In this document: positions 28,753-38,481 of the stretch, one piece after another
Layout: every line of letters starts with the position of its first letter
How positions within the stretch are numbered: the stretch's first letter is position 1
Source: Pelagibacterium luteolum
GTDB lineage: Bacteria; Pseudomonadota; Alphaproteobacteria; Rhizobiales; Devosiaceae
Length of the DNA: 64,000 bases
Direction: 5' to 3'
Assembly: GCF_900100665.1 (NCBI RefSeq)
Contig: NZ_FNCS01000006.1
Span: 124,001-188,000 of the forward strand
Program-made: the position numbers and the translations under genes
Notes under the pieces: model-generated
What the model was told of the DNA's origin: nothing
The model's database searches: none
Seen by the model: only the letters and a program-made list of their open reading frames with translations

Positions 28753-30656
28753 TGATTGTCCTCCACTATTTTCACCAGCACCGCGCCTTCGGTGACCTGA
28801 TCGCCCTGCCCCGCCGCAATCTCCTCCACGATACCATCGAAGGGTGCAGAGAGCGTGTATTCCATCTTCATGGCTTCGAGGACGACAAGGGTTTCGCCCT
28901 TTTTGACTGACTGGCCGGTGGTGATCACTAAGTGACTGATCCGTCCGGGAATTGGAGCGGTTATCGCGCCATCCCCGGCGGTGCCGGCATGGCTGGCCTC
29001 GGTGCGATCGGGGGTGAAGGCGAAAACTTCACCGCCTTCAGCGATAAGGGTTTGATGGCTGGATTGGTGGATAATTTTTGGGCCAGGTGTTTGTGGCGCC
29101 GCCCTCATCCGACCCGACTTCACCGAGGCAAATGAGGCGGATGCGGCGGAGACAAAGTGTCCGTTGAGGCGCATTCGGATGTGGCGATCGGGGGCGGCGT
29201 TCATGCGGAAGCCGGGGAGACCGAACCATGGGCCCTGCCCTTGCGGGAGCATGGATTGGGATGCAAGTTCAAGGGCTTGGAGCGATGGGTCGAGAGGGTG
29301 ATTCAGGGCTTCGCTATGGCTCGGGATGAAGCCGGTGTCGATGTCGCCGGCGATAAAGCCGGGTGTGGCAAGGGCGCGGGCGAGGAAGCTGGCATTGGTC
29401 TTGACCGGGTAGATGGCGACCGTTTCGCAGGCCGTTTTCAGCGTCTCGATGGCCTCGGTTCGGGTGGCGGCGTGGGCGATGAGCTTAGCGATCATCGGGT
29501 CGTAGAACGAGGTGATGGTATTGCCCTGTTCGACGCCGGTTTCGATGCGGACATGATCGGGCAACTCGAAGATGTCGAGGCGTCCGGTGGAGGGCATGAA
29601 GGCGCGTGCTGGGTCTTCGGCGTATAGCCGCGCTTCGATGGCGTGGCCGGAAAAGACTATATCTTTCTGTAACTTGGGGAGGGTTTCTCCCGAAGCGATT
29701 CTCAATTGCCATTCGACGAGGTCGATGCCGGTGATGGCTTCGGTGACGGGGTGTTCGACCTGAAGGCGGGTATTCATTTCCATGAACCAGGTGCGGTCGG
29801 GGCGCAGGCCCTCCGACGCGTCGGCGATGAATTCGATGGTGCCCGCTCCGACGTAAGATATTGATTTTGCTGCCTTTACTGCGGCATTGCAGATGGCGGC
29901 GCGGGTGGTCTCGTCCATGCCCGGCGCGGGAGCTTCCTCGATAACCTTCTGGTGGCGGCGCTGCAGTGAGCAATCACGCTCGAAGAGGTGGACGACATTG
30001 CCGTGCTTGTCGCCGAAGACTTGCACCTCGATGTGGCGCGGGCGGGCGATGAGTTTTTCGATAAGAACCCGGTCGTCACCGAAGGCGCTTTTGGCTTCGC
30101 GCTGGCAGCTTTGCAGTGCAGCGGCGAAATCGTCGCGGTGTTCCACCTTTCTCATGCCCTTGCCACCGCCGCCGGCGATGGCCTTGATGAGCACAGGATA
30201 CCCTATGGCGTCGGCTGCGGGGATAAGTCGGTCGAGCGACTGTTCGGCACCCATGTATCCGGGCGTCACCGGGACGCCTGCGGCCTGCATGCGGGATTTC
30301 GCGGCGTCTTTCAGGCCCATTGCCTCGATCGACTTAGGATCAGGGCCGATCCAGATCAGGCCGGCATCGATAACGTCTTGCGCAAATTGTGCATTTTCCG
30401 AGAGGAAGCCGAAGCCGGGGTGGATGGCATCTGCCCCGGCTTGCCGGGCTGCGGCGATGATGGTTTCGCCCACGAGATAGCTTTCGCTCGCTGGGGATGC
30501 GCCGATATGGACCGCTGCATCCGCCACGCGAACATGAAGAGAATTCGCGTCGGCGTCGGAAAAAACGGCAACAGTTTCAATGCCCACCCGGCGGGCGGTG
30601 CGGATGATGCGGCAGGCGATTTCGCCGCGATTGGCGATAAGAAGGCGCTGGATCAT
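28749..30656 (-). CDS. liuD: Methylcrotonyl-CoA carboxylase alpha (biotin carboxylase) subunit
   Basis: Biotin-dependent subunit of a 3-methylcrotonyl- (possibly acyl-) CoA carboxylase in leucine degradation. Domains over 635 residues: biotin carboxylase (LIANRGEIACRIIRTARRVG, the ATP-grasp loop GGGGKGM, MNTRLQVEHPVTEAITGIDL), a linker, and a C-terminal biotin-carrier domain with the biotinylated lysine in VLEAMKMEYTL. The linker near 29090-29115 contains a short match (CCCTCATCCGACCC) to the chromosomal repeat family. Starts three bases after the beta-subunit stop. Confidence 0.9.
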   Translation of the reverse strand: MIQRLLIANRGEIACRIIRTARRVGIETVAVFSDADANSLHVRVADAAVHIGASPASESYLVGETIIAAARQAGADAIHPGFGFLSENAQFAQDVIDAGLIWIGPDPKSIEAMGLKDAAKSRMQAAGVPVTPGYMGAEQSLDRLIPAADAIGYPVLIKAIAGGGGKGMRKVEHRDDFAAALQSCQREAKSAFGDDRVLIEKLIARPRHIEVQVFGDKHGNVVHLFERDCSLQRRHQKVIEEAPAPGMDETTRAAICNAAVKAAKSISYVGAGTIEFIADASEGLRPDRTWFMEMNTRLQVEHPVTEAITGIDLVEWQLRIASGETLPKLQKDIVFSGHAIEARLYAEDPARAFMPSTGRLDIFELPDHVRIETGVEQGNTITSFYDPMIAKLIAHAATRTEAIETLKTACETVAIYPVKTNASFLARALATPGFIAGDIDTGFIPSHSEALNHPLDPSLQALELASQSMLPQGQGPWFGLPGFRMNAAPDRHIRMRLNGHFVSAASASFASVKSGRMRAAPQTPGPKIIHQSSHQTLIAEGGEVFAFTPDRTEASHAGTAGDGAITAPIPGRISHLVITTGQSVKKGETLVVLEAMKMEYTLSAPFDGIVEEIAAGQGDQVTEGAVLVKIVEDNQ

Positions 30657-30659
30657 CGT

Positions 30660-32279
30660 CTACATCCTGAAAAGCCCGAATCGCGGGCGTTCGGGGATGG
30701 GCGCATTGAGGGTGATCTGAAACGCAAGGCCTAGAATGTCGCGGGTTTGCGCGGGATCGATGATGCCGTCATCCCACAATCTGGCGGTGGCGTAATAGGG
30801 ATTGCCCTCGGTTTCGTAGCGCTCGCGGATGGGGGTCTTGAAGGCTTCCTCGTCTTCGGCGGACCAATTTTCTCCTTTTGATTCAAGACCATCGCGCTTG
30901 ACGGTGGCCAGTACCGATGCGGCCTGTTCGCCGCCCATGACCGAAATGCGGGCGTTGGGCCAGGAAAAGAGGAAACGCGGGGAATAGGCCCGGCCGGCCA
31001 TGCCGTAGTTTCCAGCGCCGAAACTGCCGCCGATGATGACGGTGATTTTCGGGACCGTGGCGGTGGCGACGGCGGTGACGAGCTTGGCGCCATCCTTGGC
31101 GATTCCGCCCGCTTCATATTTTCCGCCGACCATGAATCCGGAAATATTTTGCAAGAAAAGCAATGGGATATGGCGCTGGCAGCACAGTTCAATGAAGTGT
31201 GCGCCCTTCAACGCGCTTTCGGAGAACAGGACGCCGTTGTTGGCGATGATGCCGATTTTGGTGCCCCAGAGGTCGGCAAATCCGGTGACCAGTGTGGTGC
31301 CGTAATTGGCCTTGAACTCGAAAAATCGTGCGCCATCGACGAGCCGGGCGATGATTTCGCGAACGTCATACGGGGCACGGACGTCCGTGGGGATCACACC
31401 GTAAAGCTCCGCACAACCCTGCACATATGGTTCGAGATCGGCGATTGTGCGCGTGATCGACGGCGCTGTTCTGGAGTTGGAAACAAGGATGTCGCGAACG
31501 ATGGTCAGGGCGTGCTCATCGCTCTCGGCGATGTGGTCGACGACGCCCGATTTTTTGCCGTGCGTGTCGGCGCCACCCAATTCTTCCGCCGAAATGATCT
31601 CGCCCGTAGCGGCTTTGACCAATGGGGGGCCGGCGAGGAAAATCGTGCCCTGATTGCGCACGATGACCGACTCGTCGCTCATGGCCGGGACGTACGCCCC
31701 GCCGGCGGTGCAAGAGCCCATGACGCAGGCGATCTGGGGGATCGATTGGGCCGACATTTGCGCCTGATTGAAGAAGATGCGCCCGAAATGGTCGCGGTCA
31801 GGGAAGACTTCGGCCTGATAGGGCAGATTGGCGCCACCGGAATCGACGAGATAGATGCAGGGTAGCCGGTTTTCGAGGGCTATTTCCTGGGCGCGGAGGT
31901 GCTTTTTGACCGTCATGGGGAAATAGGCGCCGCCTTTGACCGTGGGGTCGTTGGCGACGATCATGGCGAATTGGCCCGAGACCAAGCCGATGCCGCAGAT
32001 GAGGCCCGCGCCGGGGGCTTCGCCATTGTAGAGGTCGTGGGCGGCGAGTTGGCCGATTTCGATGAAAGGGGAGCCGGGATCGAGCAGGCGCATGACGCGG
32101 TCGCGCGGGAGAAGCTTGCCGCGAGCGACGTGGCGCTGGCGAGCAGATTCTGGGCCACCGAGGGCGGTTTTGACGACGGTATCGCGCAGGGTCGCGGCCA
32201 GCGCGCGGTTGTTGGCGGCGTTGGCGCGGAATGTGTCAGAGGCGGGGTTTATGGCGGATTGGAGGGTGGGGTAGATCAT
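30660..32279 (-). CDS. liuB: Methylcrotonyl-CoA carboxylase beta (carboxyltransferase) subunit
   Basis: Carries out the carboxyl transfer to 3-methylcrotonyl-CoA. 539 residues: [21 protein letters not shown], then the acyl-CoA site [36 protein letters not shown] and [10 protein letters not shown], and late [20 protein letters not shown]. The sequence is closest in pattern to MCC beta rather than propionyl-CoA carboxylase (FPDRDHFG and [11 protein letters not shown]). Cotranscribed with the alpha subunit; a repeat region lies upstream of its start. Confidence 0.92.
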   Translation of the reverse strand: MIYPTLQSAINPASDTFRANAANNRALAATLRDTVVKTALGGPESARQRHVARGKLLPRDRVMRLLDPGSPFIEIGQLAAHDLYNGEAPGAGLICGIGLVSGQFAMIVANDPTVKGGAYFPMTVKKHLRAQEIALENRLPCIYLVDSGGANLPYQAEVFPDRDHFGRIFFNQAQMSAQSIPQIACVMGSCTAGGAYVPAMSDESVIVRNQGTIFLAGPPLVKAATGEIISAEELGGADTHGKKSGVVDHIAESDEHALTIVRDILVSNSRTAPSITRTIADLEPYVQGCAELYGVIPTDVRAPYDVREIIARLVDGARFFEFKANYGTTLVTGFADLWGTKIGIIANNGVLFSESALKGAHFIELCCQRHIPLLFLQNISGFMVGGKYEAGGIAKDGAKLVTAVATATVPKITVIIGGSFGAGNYGMAGRAYSPRFLFSWPNARISVMGGEQAASVLATVKRDGLESKGENWSAEDEEAFKTPIRERYETEGNPYYATARLWDDGIIDPAQTRDILGLAFQITLNAPIPERPRFGLFRM

Positions 32280-32550
32280 GGGCGGCCCACTTTTCCAGAC
32301 CGCAACGACTGGCGCGAGGTGAGACTCAGTGCCCCCCTCATCCGACCCTTCGGGGCACCTTCTTCGGCTCCAATCGCTCCCCCGGAGCGATTGGTGGCTG
32401 CGCCACCGCCTCGAAGTCCCTCAAGGGGAGAAGGGACGCACTGGGTTGGCGCTTGTGCTTCATTCACGGGCCTGGCGTTAGGTGCCCATTCCCCCCTGCT
32501 GTGAGAGAGGAATTTGTCGCGGTTTCTCGGCAAGGGACGGAGGGTTTTCG
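32280..32550. repeat. Intergenic repeat between ivd and liuB
   Basis: 271 bp without a gene. 32322-32440 holds a CTCATCCGACCC-type element whose middle is interrupted by a nested hairpin unit (GCTCCAATCGCTC.. GAGCGATTGGTGG, then GGCTGCGCCACCGCC); the same composite occurs at 44615-44740. The outer arms read CCCTCATCCGACCCTTCGGG and CCTCAAGGGGAGAAGG. Confidence 0.75.
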
Positions 32551-33702
32551 TCATATCCCGATCACCTCGCGGCCGATCAAAAACCGGCGGATTTCGTTGG
32601 TGCCGGCGCCGATGTCGTAGAGTTTGGCGTCCCGGACGAAGCGTTCGACGGGCCATTCTTTTGTGTAGCCGGCGCCGCCGAGGGCCTGGACGGCCTCCAA
32701 GGAGACTTTGACGGCGTTTTCGCTCGCAAGAAGGATCGCGCCGGCAGCGTCGAAACGGGTTGTGTGGCCGGCGTCGCAGGCTTTGGCGACGGCATAGACA
32801 TAGGCGCGGGACGAATTGAGCGCGACATACATATCGGCGATCTTGGCCTGCATGAGCTGGAACGAACCGATGGGCTGGCCGAACTGTTTTCGCTCGCGGA
32901 TGTAGGGGAGGACGGTGTCGAGGCAGGACTGCATGATGCCGAGCGGGCCGGCGGCGAGGACGACGCGTTCGTAATCGAGTCCCGACATCAGGATCTTGAC
33001 CCCATGCCCTTCGGTCCCCAGGACGTTTTCGGCCGGCACTTCGCAATCGGCAAAGACCAGTTCGGCGGTGTCCGAACCTCGCATGCCCATCTTGTCGAGC
33101 TTGGGCGAGACGGAAAAGCCCTCCATGCCCTTTTCGATGATGAAGGCGGTGATGCCCTTGGGGCCGGCTCCGGGGTCGGTCTTGGCATAGACGATCAGGA
33201 TATCGGCTTTTGGCGCGTTGGTGATCCAGAATTTGGTGCCGTTGAGGACGTAGCGGTCGCCCTTTTTTTCGGCGCGGAGCGACATGGAGACGACGTCGGA
33301 TCCCGAGCCCGCTTCGGACATGGCGAGGGCGCCGAGGTGTTCGCCGGAAATGAGTTTGGGCAGATATTTGCGCTTTTGCGCGTCATTGCCCCAGCGGCGG
33401 GTCTGGTTCACGGCGAGGTTCGAGTGGGCGGCGTATGAGAGGCCAACCGAAGCCGAGGCGCGGGAGACCTCTTCGACGGCGACGCAGTGTTCGAGATAGC
33501 CCAGGCCCAGGCCGCCGAACTCCTCCTCGACGGTGATGCCGTGGAGGCCGAGTTCACCCATCTGCGGCCAGAGGTCGATGGGGAAGGTATTCGTCTCATC
33601 GATCTCGGCGGCGCGCGGGGCGATCTTGTCGGTGGCGAACCGGTGAGTGGTTTCGCGGATGGTGTCGGCCATATCGCCGAGGGCGAAATCGAAATGGGTC
33701 AT
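32551..33702 (-). CDS. liuA: Isovaleryl-CoA dehydrogenase
   Basis: FAD acyl-CoA dehydrogenase that oxidises isovaleryl-CoA to 3-methylcrotonyl-CoA, passing electrons to ETF. 383 residues; signatures [36 protein letters not shown] and [15 protein letters not shown]; the catalytic base is Glu in [16 protein letters not shown], the position used by isovaleryl-type enzymes rather than the more common C-terminal Glu. First gene of the leucine run, 271 bp before the carboxylase genes. Confidence 0.92.
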   Translation of the reverse strand: MTHFDFALGDMADTIRETTHRFATDKIAPRAAEIDETNTFPIDLWPQMGELGLHGITVEEEFGGLGLGYLEHCVAVEEVSRASASVGLSYAAHSNLAVNQTRRWGNDAQKRKYLPKLISGEHLGALAMSEAGSGSDVVSMSLRAEKKGDRYVLNGTKFWITNAPKADILIVYAKTDPGAGPKGITAFIIEKGMEGFSVSPKLDKMGMRGSDTAELVFADCEVPAENVLGTEGHGVKILMSGLDYERVVLAAGPLGIMQSCLDTVLPYIRERKQFGQPIGSFQLMQAKIADMYVALNSSRAYVYAVAKACDAGHTTRFDAAGAILLASENAVKVSLEAVQALGGAGYTKEWPVERFVRDAKLYDIGAGTNEIRRFLIGREVIGI

Positions 33703-33748
33703 GTCAGGCGTTCTCCGCGAAAATCTGGAATGGCTGGTTTGTCGGAAG

Positions 33749-33800
33749 GCCCCCTCACCCGGCTGGCGGTGCCAGCCGACCTCTCCCCCGAGGGAGAGGT
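33749..33800. repeat. Palindromic repeat between bkdB and ivd
   Basis: Two hairpins in a row: GGCTGGC-GGT-GCCAGCC (33761-33777) and CCTCTCCC-N4-GGGAGAGG (33780-33799), preceded by CCCCCTCACCC. It resembles the CTCACCC/CTCTCCCC repeat also found inside the E2 gene. It may act as a terminator between the two gene runs. Confidence 0.65.
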
Positions 33801-33826
33801 AGAGCGCTGCGGATGCTTGCGCGTGC

Positions 33827-35395
33827 TCATGACCAGCTCCGTTTTTCCATGAAGATCAGGGCCGGGTTTTCGAGGAGGCGTTTGAGGCGTTGGATGAATT
33901 TGGCGGCGTCGTAGCCGTCGACGATGCGGTGATCGAAGCTCGAGGAGAGGTTCATCATGGTGCGGATGGTCAACTGTGTGCCGATGGCGACCGGGCGGGC
34001 GATGAGCTTGTTGGGGCCGATGATCGCCACTTCGGGGTGGTTGATGATCGGGGTGGCGGCGACGCCGCCCAAGGCGCCGAGGCTCGTGAGCGTGATGGTG
34101 GAGCCCGAGAGTTCGTCGCGGGACGCACGGCCCTCTCGCGCGGCGTTGGTGACGCGGCTCATTTCGCGGGCGCAATCCCAAATGTCGAGGGCTTCGACGT
34201 GGCGGACGACGGGGACCATGAGGCCGTCGGCGGTCTGGGTGGCGATGCCGATGTGGATCGGCTCGAACTGGCGCAGGACGCCGCCCTCAGAATCGTAATG
34301 GGCGTTGATGTGGGGGAATTCGGGGAGCAATTGCGCGAGGGCGCGCATGAAGAACGGTAGGAGCGTCAGCTTGGGCTGGGCGCCCTGGCGCGCGGCGTTG
34401 ATCTCGCGGCGCAGGGTTTCGAGCGCCGTCATGTCGCAATCTTCCACGTAGGAGAAATGCGGGATGGTGCGGGCGGCGAGTTCCATGCGCTCGGCAATTT
34501 TTCGGCGCAGGCCGATGAGCTTTTTGTCGTGGACGGCGTGGCGCTCGCGGGGGGCCGATGCGGGGGCGCGGGATTTGAGGACCGCGTGGAGATCGGCGTC
34601 GGTGATGCGGCCTTCCGGGCCGGTGCCGGTGATCTGCGTGAGGTCGATCGACAAATCCTCGGCACGGCGGCGGGTGGCGGGGGACGCGAGGATTTGGTGG
34701 GTTGGGATCGAGTCGCCAGCAGTGTGGGAAGGGAGAGGCTGACTGGGTCCTCGGGTCGAGCCCGAGGATGACGGCGGTGGGGTGCTGGAGGCTCGGGGTT
34801 CATCGGACTCAGCGGGGTCCCTCAACCCAATCCTTTCCGAAGGGAGAGCGGGATGGGCGGTGGATGGGGTGGGCGCAGAAGGTGAACCAGAGGCGCGGAG
34901 GGTACTGGGTCCCGGGTCTTCGCCCGGGATGACGGGGGTGGGGGTGGTGGAGGCTGGGGGGCCATCCGACTCAGCAGGCCCCCTCACCCCATCCCTCTCC
35001 CCAGTGGGGAGAGGGGGCTGGGCCGGGGATGGAGATGGCGTGGTCGGTGAACCAGGGGCACGGAGGGTACTGGGTCCCGGGTCTTCGCCCGGGATGACGG
35101 GGTTGGGTTTTTGGGGGGCTGCGGATGGGGAAGCGGAGGTCGCTGCGGCCTCGCCCTCCACGGCGATTTCCACGAGGATTGAGCCGACGGGGGCTTTGTC
35201 GCCTTCGGTGCCATGGCGTTTGAGGATGGTGCCGGTGACGGGGGACGTCATGTCGATGGTGGCTTTGTCGGTCATGACGTCGACGAGGGTCTGGTCCTCG
35301 GTGATGTGGTCGCCCTCCTTGACGTACCAGGCGGTGATTTCGGCCTCGGCGACGCCTTCGCCGATATCGGGGAGGCGGAAGAGATAGGTTTTCAT
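33827..35395 (-). CDS. bkdB: Branched-chain 2-oxoacid dehydrogenase E2 (dihydrolipoyl acyltransferase)
   Basis: Core acyltransferase of the branched-chain oxoacid dehydrogenase complex. From ATG 35395 the 522-residue protein has a lipoyl domain (residues 1-80; lipoyl-lysine 44 in [10 protein letters not shown]), a very long low-complexity linker (about 90-228), the E1/E3-binding domain (232-272, [16 protein letters not shown]) and the catalytic domain with DHRIVDG (His489, Asp493). The linker contains two ~55-residue tandem units ([14 protein letters not shown] at 100-113 and 154-167) and a partial third, all translated chromosomal repeats. Starts by ATGA overlap with the E1 beta stop. Confidence 0.92.
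   Translation of the reverse strand: MKTYLFRLPDIGEGVAEAEITAWYVKEGDHITEDQTLVDVMTDKATIDMTSPVTGTILKRHGTEGDKAPVGSILVEIAVEGEAAATSASPSAAPQKPNPVIPGEDPGPSTLRAPGSPTTPSPSPAQPPLPTGERDGVRGPAESDGPPASTTPTPVIPGEDPGPSTLRASGSPSAPTPSTAHPALPSERIGLRDPAESDEPRASSTPPPSSSGSTRGPSQPLPSHTAGDSIPTHQILASPATRRRAEDLSIDLTQITGTGPEGRITDADLHAVLKSRAPASAPRERHAVHDKKLIGLRRKIAERMELAARTIPHFSYVEDCDMTALETLRREINAARQGAQPKLTLLPFFMRALAQLLPEFPHINAHYDSEGGVLRQFEPIHIGIATQTADGLMVPVVRHVEALDIWDCAREMSRVTNAAREGRASRDELSGSTITLTSLGALGGVAATPIINHPEVAIIGPNKLIARPVAIGTQLTIRTMMNLSSSFDHRIVDGYDAAKFIQRLKRLLENPALIFMEKRSWS
34742..35098. repeat. Three tandem ~165-bp repeat units inside bkdB
   Basis: Palindromic half-elements of the CTGGGTCCCGGG...GGGATGAC type lie at 35066-35098, 34901-34933 and 34742-34771, i.e. 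165 and about 160 bp apart. Between them are CTCACCC/CTCTCCCC-type repeats (about 34965-35017 and a degenerate one at 34800-34850). All keep the reading frame (multiples of three), so the chromosomal repeats became part of the protein's flexible linker. Confidence 0.85.
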
Positions 35396-36411
35396 GCCAC
35401 CGCCTCCACGCAGCGCTTCAAGGCTTTGGTGACGCGGGCCGGGCCGGGGAAATAATCCCATTCGAAGGCGTGAGGGTAAGGCGTGTCCCAGCCGGCCACA
35501 CGCTCGATGGGGGCGCGGAGGTGATAGAAGCACCGCTCCTGGATCAGAGCGGACAGCTCGCCGCCGAAGCCGCCGAAGCGCGAGGCCTCGTGGACGATTA
35601 TGCAGCGACCGGTTTTGGTGACGGATTTGACGATGGTGTCGATATCGAGCGGCACGATGGAACGCAGGTCGATGAGTTCGGCGTCGATGCCGGATTCGGC
35701 GATGGCGGCATTGGCGACGTGGACCATGGTGCCATAGGCGAGGACGGTGACCTCCCTGCCCTCGCGGACGATCGATGCAGAGCCGAGGGGGACCGTGTAG
35801 TGGCCGGCGGGGACCTCGCCCATTGGGTGTTCGGCCCAGGTGGTGAGCGGTTTGTCGTGATGGCCGTCGAAGGGGCCATTATAGAGGCGCTTGGGCTCGA
35901 GGAAGATGACCGGGTCGTCCTCTTCGATCGATGCGAGCAGCAGGCCCTTGGCGTCGTAGGGGTTTGACGGAATGACCGTCTTGAGGCCGGTGACGTGGGC
36001 GAAAATCGCTTCGGGGCTTTGCGAATGGGTCTGGCCGCCGAAGATGCCGCCGCCATAGGGAGAGCGCACGGTGATGGGGCACCAGAACTCGCCGTTGGAG
36101 CGATAGCGCAGGCGGGCGGCTTCGGAGACGAGCTGGTCGTAGGCGGGCAGGATGTAGTCGGCGAACTGGATTTCGACGATGGGGCGCAGGCCGTAAGCGC
36201 CCATGCCGATGGCCGTGGCGACGATGCCGCCTTCGGAAATGGGAGAGTCGAAACAGCGGGTTAGCCCGTGTTTTTTCTGCAGACCTTCAGTGACGCGGAA
36301 GACGCCGCCGAAATAGCCCACGTCCTCGCCGAAGACGAGCGTGTCCGGGTCGGTGGCGAGCTTGATGTCGAGGGCGGAGTTGAGCGCCTGGATCATGGTC
36401 ATGGCCGGCAT
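35392..36411 (-). CDS. bkdA2: Branched-chain 2-oxoacid dehydrogenase E1 beta
   Basis: Beta subunit of the thiamine diphosphate E1 that decarboxylates 4-methyl-2-oxopentanoate and related oxoacids. 339 residues; MTMIQALNSALDIKLATDPD, VFGEDVGYFGGVFRVTEGLQ, FDSPISEGGIVATAIGMG and VRSPYGGGIFGGQTHSQSPE are the family landmarks. Start ATG 36411; about 190 bp containing two repeat half-elements separate it from E1 alpha. Its stop overlaps the E2 start. Confidence 0.93.
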   Translation of the reverse strand: MPAMTMIQALNSALDIKLATDPDTLVFGEDVGYFGGVFRVTEGLQKKHGLTRCFDSPISEGGIVATAIGMGAYGLRPIVEIQFADYILPAYDQLVSEAARLRYRSNGEFWCPITVRSPYGGGIFGGQTHSQSPEAIFAHVTGLKTVIPSNPYDAKGLLLASIEEDDPVIFLEPKRLYNGPFDGHHDKPLTTWAEHPMGEVPAGHYTVPLGSASIVREGREVTVLAYGTMVHVANAAIAESGIDAELIDLRSIVPLDIDTIVKSVTKTGRCIIVHEASRFGGFGGELSALIQERCFYHLRAPIERVAGWDTPYPHAFEWDYFPGPARVTKALKRCVEAVA

Positions 36412-36604
36412 GGGCGGAGCTCCCGGAGGGGCGCGGATGCGCGGCGGGGGTGGACGGGCTGGCTGGGTCCTCGGGTCAAGCCCGAGGATGACGGTTGGGG
36501 GTGGGGCGACGCGGGAGACAAGGCGGTATCTCGGAGGATACCGGGTCCTGGGTCTTCGCCGGGGATGACCGGGATTGGTTTGGAGGCGGTGGAGTGAATT
36601 ACCA
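36412..36604. repeat. Repeat-filled gap between E1 alpha and E1 beta
   Basis: 193 bp without a gene. Two half-copies of the CTGGGTCC...GGATGAC palindromic element lie at 36463-36492 and 36533-36569, oriented alike. The gap interrupts an otherwise tight E1 alpha-E1 beta-E2 run, and the hairpins may reduce read-through or protect RNA ends. Confidence 0.7.
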
Positions 36605-37858
36605 TCATACCCCCGCCTCCCGGCGTTGTTCGATTATGCGCCAGTCGGGTTCGGCGAACACGTCTTCGAACATTTCGCGGACATTGGGTTTGGAGGTGCC
36701 CAGAGTGCCGATGGATTCGGCTTGTTTGACGGCGGATTTGATGTCGGCGGTGATCTGGGCAGAGAGGGCGTCGTGTTGGTCTTCGGACCACTCGCCCAAG
36801 GCGATCAAATGGGTCTTGAGGCGGTCGAGGGGGTCGCCGAGTGGCCAGTGGGCGGCTTCGTCTGCCGGGCGGTAGCGGGTCGGATCATCGGACGTGGAGT
36901 GGCCGGCGGCGCGGTAAGTGAAGAACTCGATGAGCGTCGGGCCGTGATTGGCGCGGGCGCGGTCGGCCGCCCAGAGGGTGGCGGCGTAAACGGCGAGGAA
37001 GTCGTTGCCGTCGACGCGCAGGCCCGGGATGCCGTAGGCAATGGCCTTGGCGGCAAAAGTGGTTTCCCCTGCCCCGGCGATGCCGGAAAAGGACGAGATG
37101 GCCCATTGGTTGTTCTCGACGCAGAGAATAACCGGCGCCTTATAGACGGCAGCGAAGGTCAGCGCTTCGTGGAAATCGCCCTCAGCGGTGGTGCCGTCGC
37201 CCACATGGCCGATGGCGATCCGGTCGTCGCCGGAATAGGCAGAGGCCATGGCCCAGCCGACAGCGTGGCCGAAGCGCGAGCCGAGATTGCCCGAGAGGGA
37301 GTAAAAGCCATAGTCGCGGGCGGAATAGAGGATGGGGAGCTGGCGGCCGCGCAAGGGGTCGCGCTCGTTGGAATAGATCTGGTTGCAGAGATCGATCAAG
37401 GGATAGTCGCGGGCCATGAGCCAGGCGAGCATGCGGTAGGTGGGGAAATTCATGTCGCCATTGTCGAGCGCGATGGCCTGGGCGGCGCCGATCGCCTCTT
37501 CGCCCAGTGACTTCATGTAGAAGCTGGTCTTGCCCTGGCGGTGGGCGCGGAACATGCGGTCGTCGAACAGCCGGGTCTTGAGCATGGCCCTAAGGCCAGC
37601 GCGCAGAGTGTCGGGATCGAGGCGCGGATCCCAAGGGCCAACCGCCCTGCCCTCATCGTCGAGCACGCGGATCAGGCCATAGGGCAGATCGCGCATCCCG
37701 GGTTCGGGTTCGGCAATGTCAGGGCAGCGCATGGCGCCGGCTTCGGGGATGGCGATGTGGGAAAAATCGACCGGGTCGCCCGGGCGTGCGGGCGGTTCGG
37801 GCACGTGCAGCGCCAGGGGTTCGCGATTGGTTTTATGGCGTCGTGCAGAAACGTCCAT
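36605..37858 (-). CDS. bkdA1: Branched-chain 2-oxoacid dehydrogenase E1 alpha
   Basis: Alpha subunit of the E1 component, binding thiamine diphosphate. 417 residues with an extended N-terminus (residues 1-60) that is typical of Proteobacterial BCKDH rather than pyruvate E1. The GDG-N diphosphate motif is GHVGDGTTAEGDFHEALTFA followed by VENNQWAIS; the phosphorylation-loop equivalent is YRAAGHSTSDDPTRYR. It is divergent from an Lrp-type regulator. No E3 (lipoamide dehydrogenase) gene is in the cluster. Confidence 0.93.
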   Translation of the reverse strand: MDVSARRHKTNREPLALHVPEPPARPGDPVDFSHIAIPEAGAMRCPDIAEPEPGMRDLPYGLIRVLDDEGRAVGPWDPRLDPDTLRAGLRAMLKTRLFDDRMFRAHRQGKTSFYMKSLGEEAIGAAQAIALDNGDMNFPTYRMLAWLMARDYPLIDLCNQIYSNERDPLRGRQLPILYSARDYGFYSLSGNLGSRFGHAVGWAMASAYSGDDRIAIGHVGDGTTAEGDFHEALTFAAVYKAPVILCVENNQWAISSFSGIAGAGETTFAAKAIAYGIPGLRVDGNDFLAVYAATLWAADRARANHGPTLIEFFTYRAAGHSTSDDPTRYRPADEAAHWPLGDPLDRLKTHLIALGEWSEDQHDALSAQITADIKSAVKQAESIGTLGTSKPNVREMFEDVFAEPDWRIIEQRREAGV

Positions 37859-38002
37859 GCTGCTCTCCTCCCCGATTGCAACATCTGACTGTTCCTCATG
37901 ATAGCGCGGATCGAGGGGGAGAACTTGACTTCATTGTCCGCCCATTGCGTAATGGCTTGGATATTTCATCCTATGATCTAGCGCATGTTGAGGACGGGTT
38001 GC
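37859..38002. promoter_or_regulatory. Divergent bkdA1/bkdR promoter region
   Basis: 144 bp between two divergent genes, AT-richer in the part 37940-37985 (TGGATATTTCATCCTATGAT). Lrp-type regulators of BCKDH operons bind such intergenic regions in other bacteria, so control of both genes from here is likely. No clean palindrome stands out. Confidence 0.5.
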
Positions 38003-38455
38003 ATGGACGAGATGGATCGCAAAATTCTGGCCGTGGTCCAGGACGACTCGTCGATGTCGGTCGCGGAGATGGCCGAAAAGGTCGGGCTTTCGCATACGCC
38101 CTTCTGGCGGCGACTGAAGCGGCTGGAAAAGGACGGGGTGATCAAGGAGCGGGTGTCGATCCTCGACCAACGCAAGCTGGGGCTCGACATCACGGTCTTT
38201 GCCAATATCAAGCTCAAGCAGCATGACGAGGAGACGCTCGAGGCGTTCGAGCGTGAGGTGGCGGCGTATCCCGAAGTCGTGGAATGTTATTCCATGAGCG
38301 GGGAGACCGACTATGTGGTGCGTGCGCTGGTGGCTTCGATAGAGGAATATGAGCGGCTTTTGAAACGCAAGCTGTTGCATTTGCCCGGCGTTGTGGCCAT
38401 CAACTCGCACTTCGCGCTCAAGTGCATAAAGCTCACAACGAAGCTGCCGCTGTAA
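38003..38455 (+). CDS. bkdR: Lrp/AsnC-family regulator, BkdR-like
   Basis: A 150-residue transcription factor: N-terminal winged HTH ([41 protein letters not shown]) and C-terminal ligand-binding RAM domain ([18 protein letters not shown]). Divergent from the BCKDH genes, so most likely the activator that senses branched-chain amino or oxo acids. I take ATG 38003 (GAGGA nine bases upstream) over an ATG 18 bases earlier. The etfB start is 26 bases downstream. Confidence 0.85.
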   Translation: MDEMDRKILAVVQDDSSMSVAEMAEKVGLSHTPFWRRLKRLEKDGVIKERVSILDQRKLGLDITVFANIKLKQHDEETLEAFEREVAAYPEVVECYSMSGETDYVVRALVASIEEYERLLKRKLLHLPGVVAINSHFALKCIKLTTKLPL

Positions 38456-38481
38456 GCACTTCGGAAGCTGAGGAGAGACAA

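Noticed and set aside
29090-29115. Repeat insertion within liuD suspected from a CCCTCATCCGACCC match
   Set aside because: Only ~14 bases match and no paired arm is present, so it is mentioned in the gene entry but not called a repeat.
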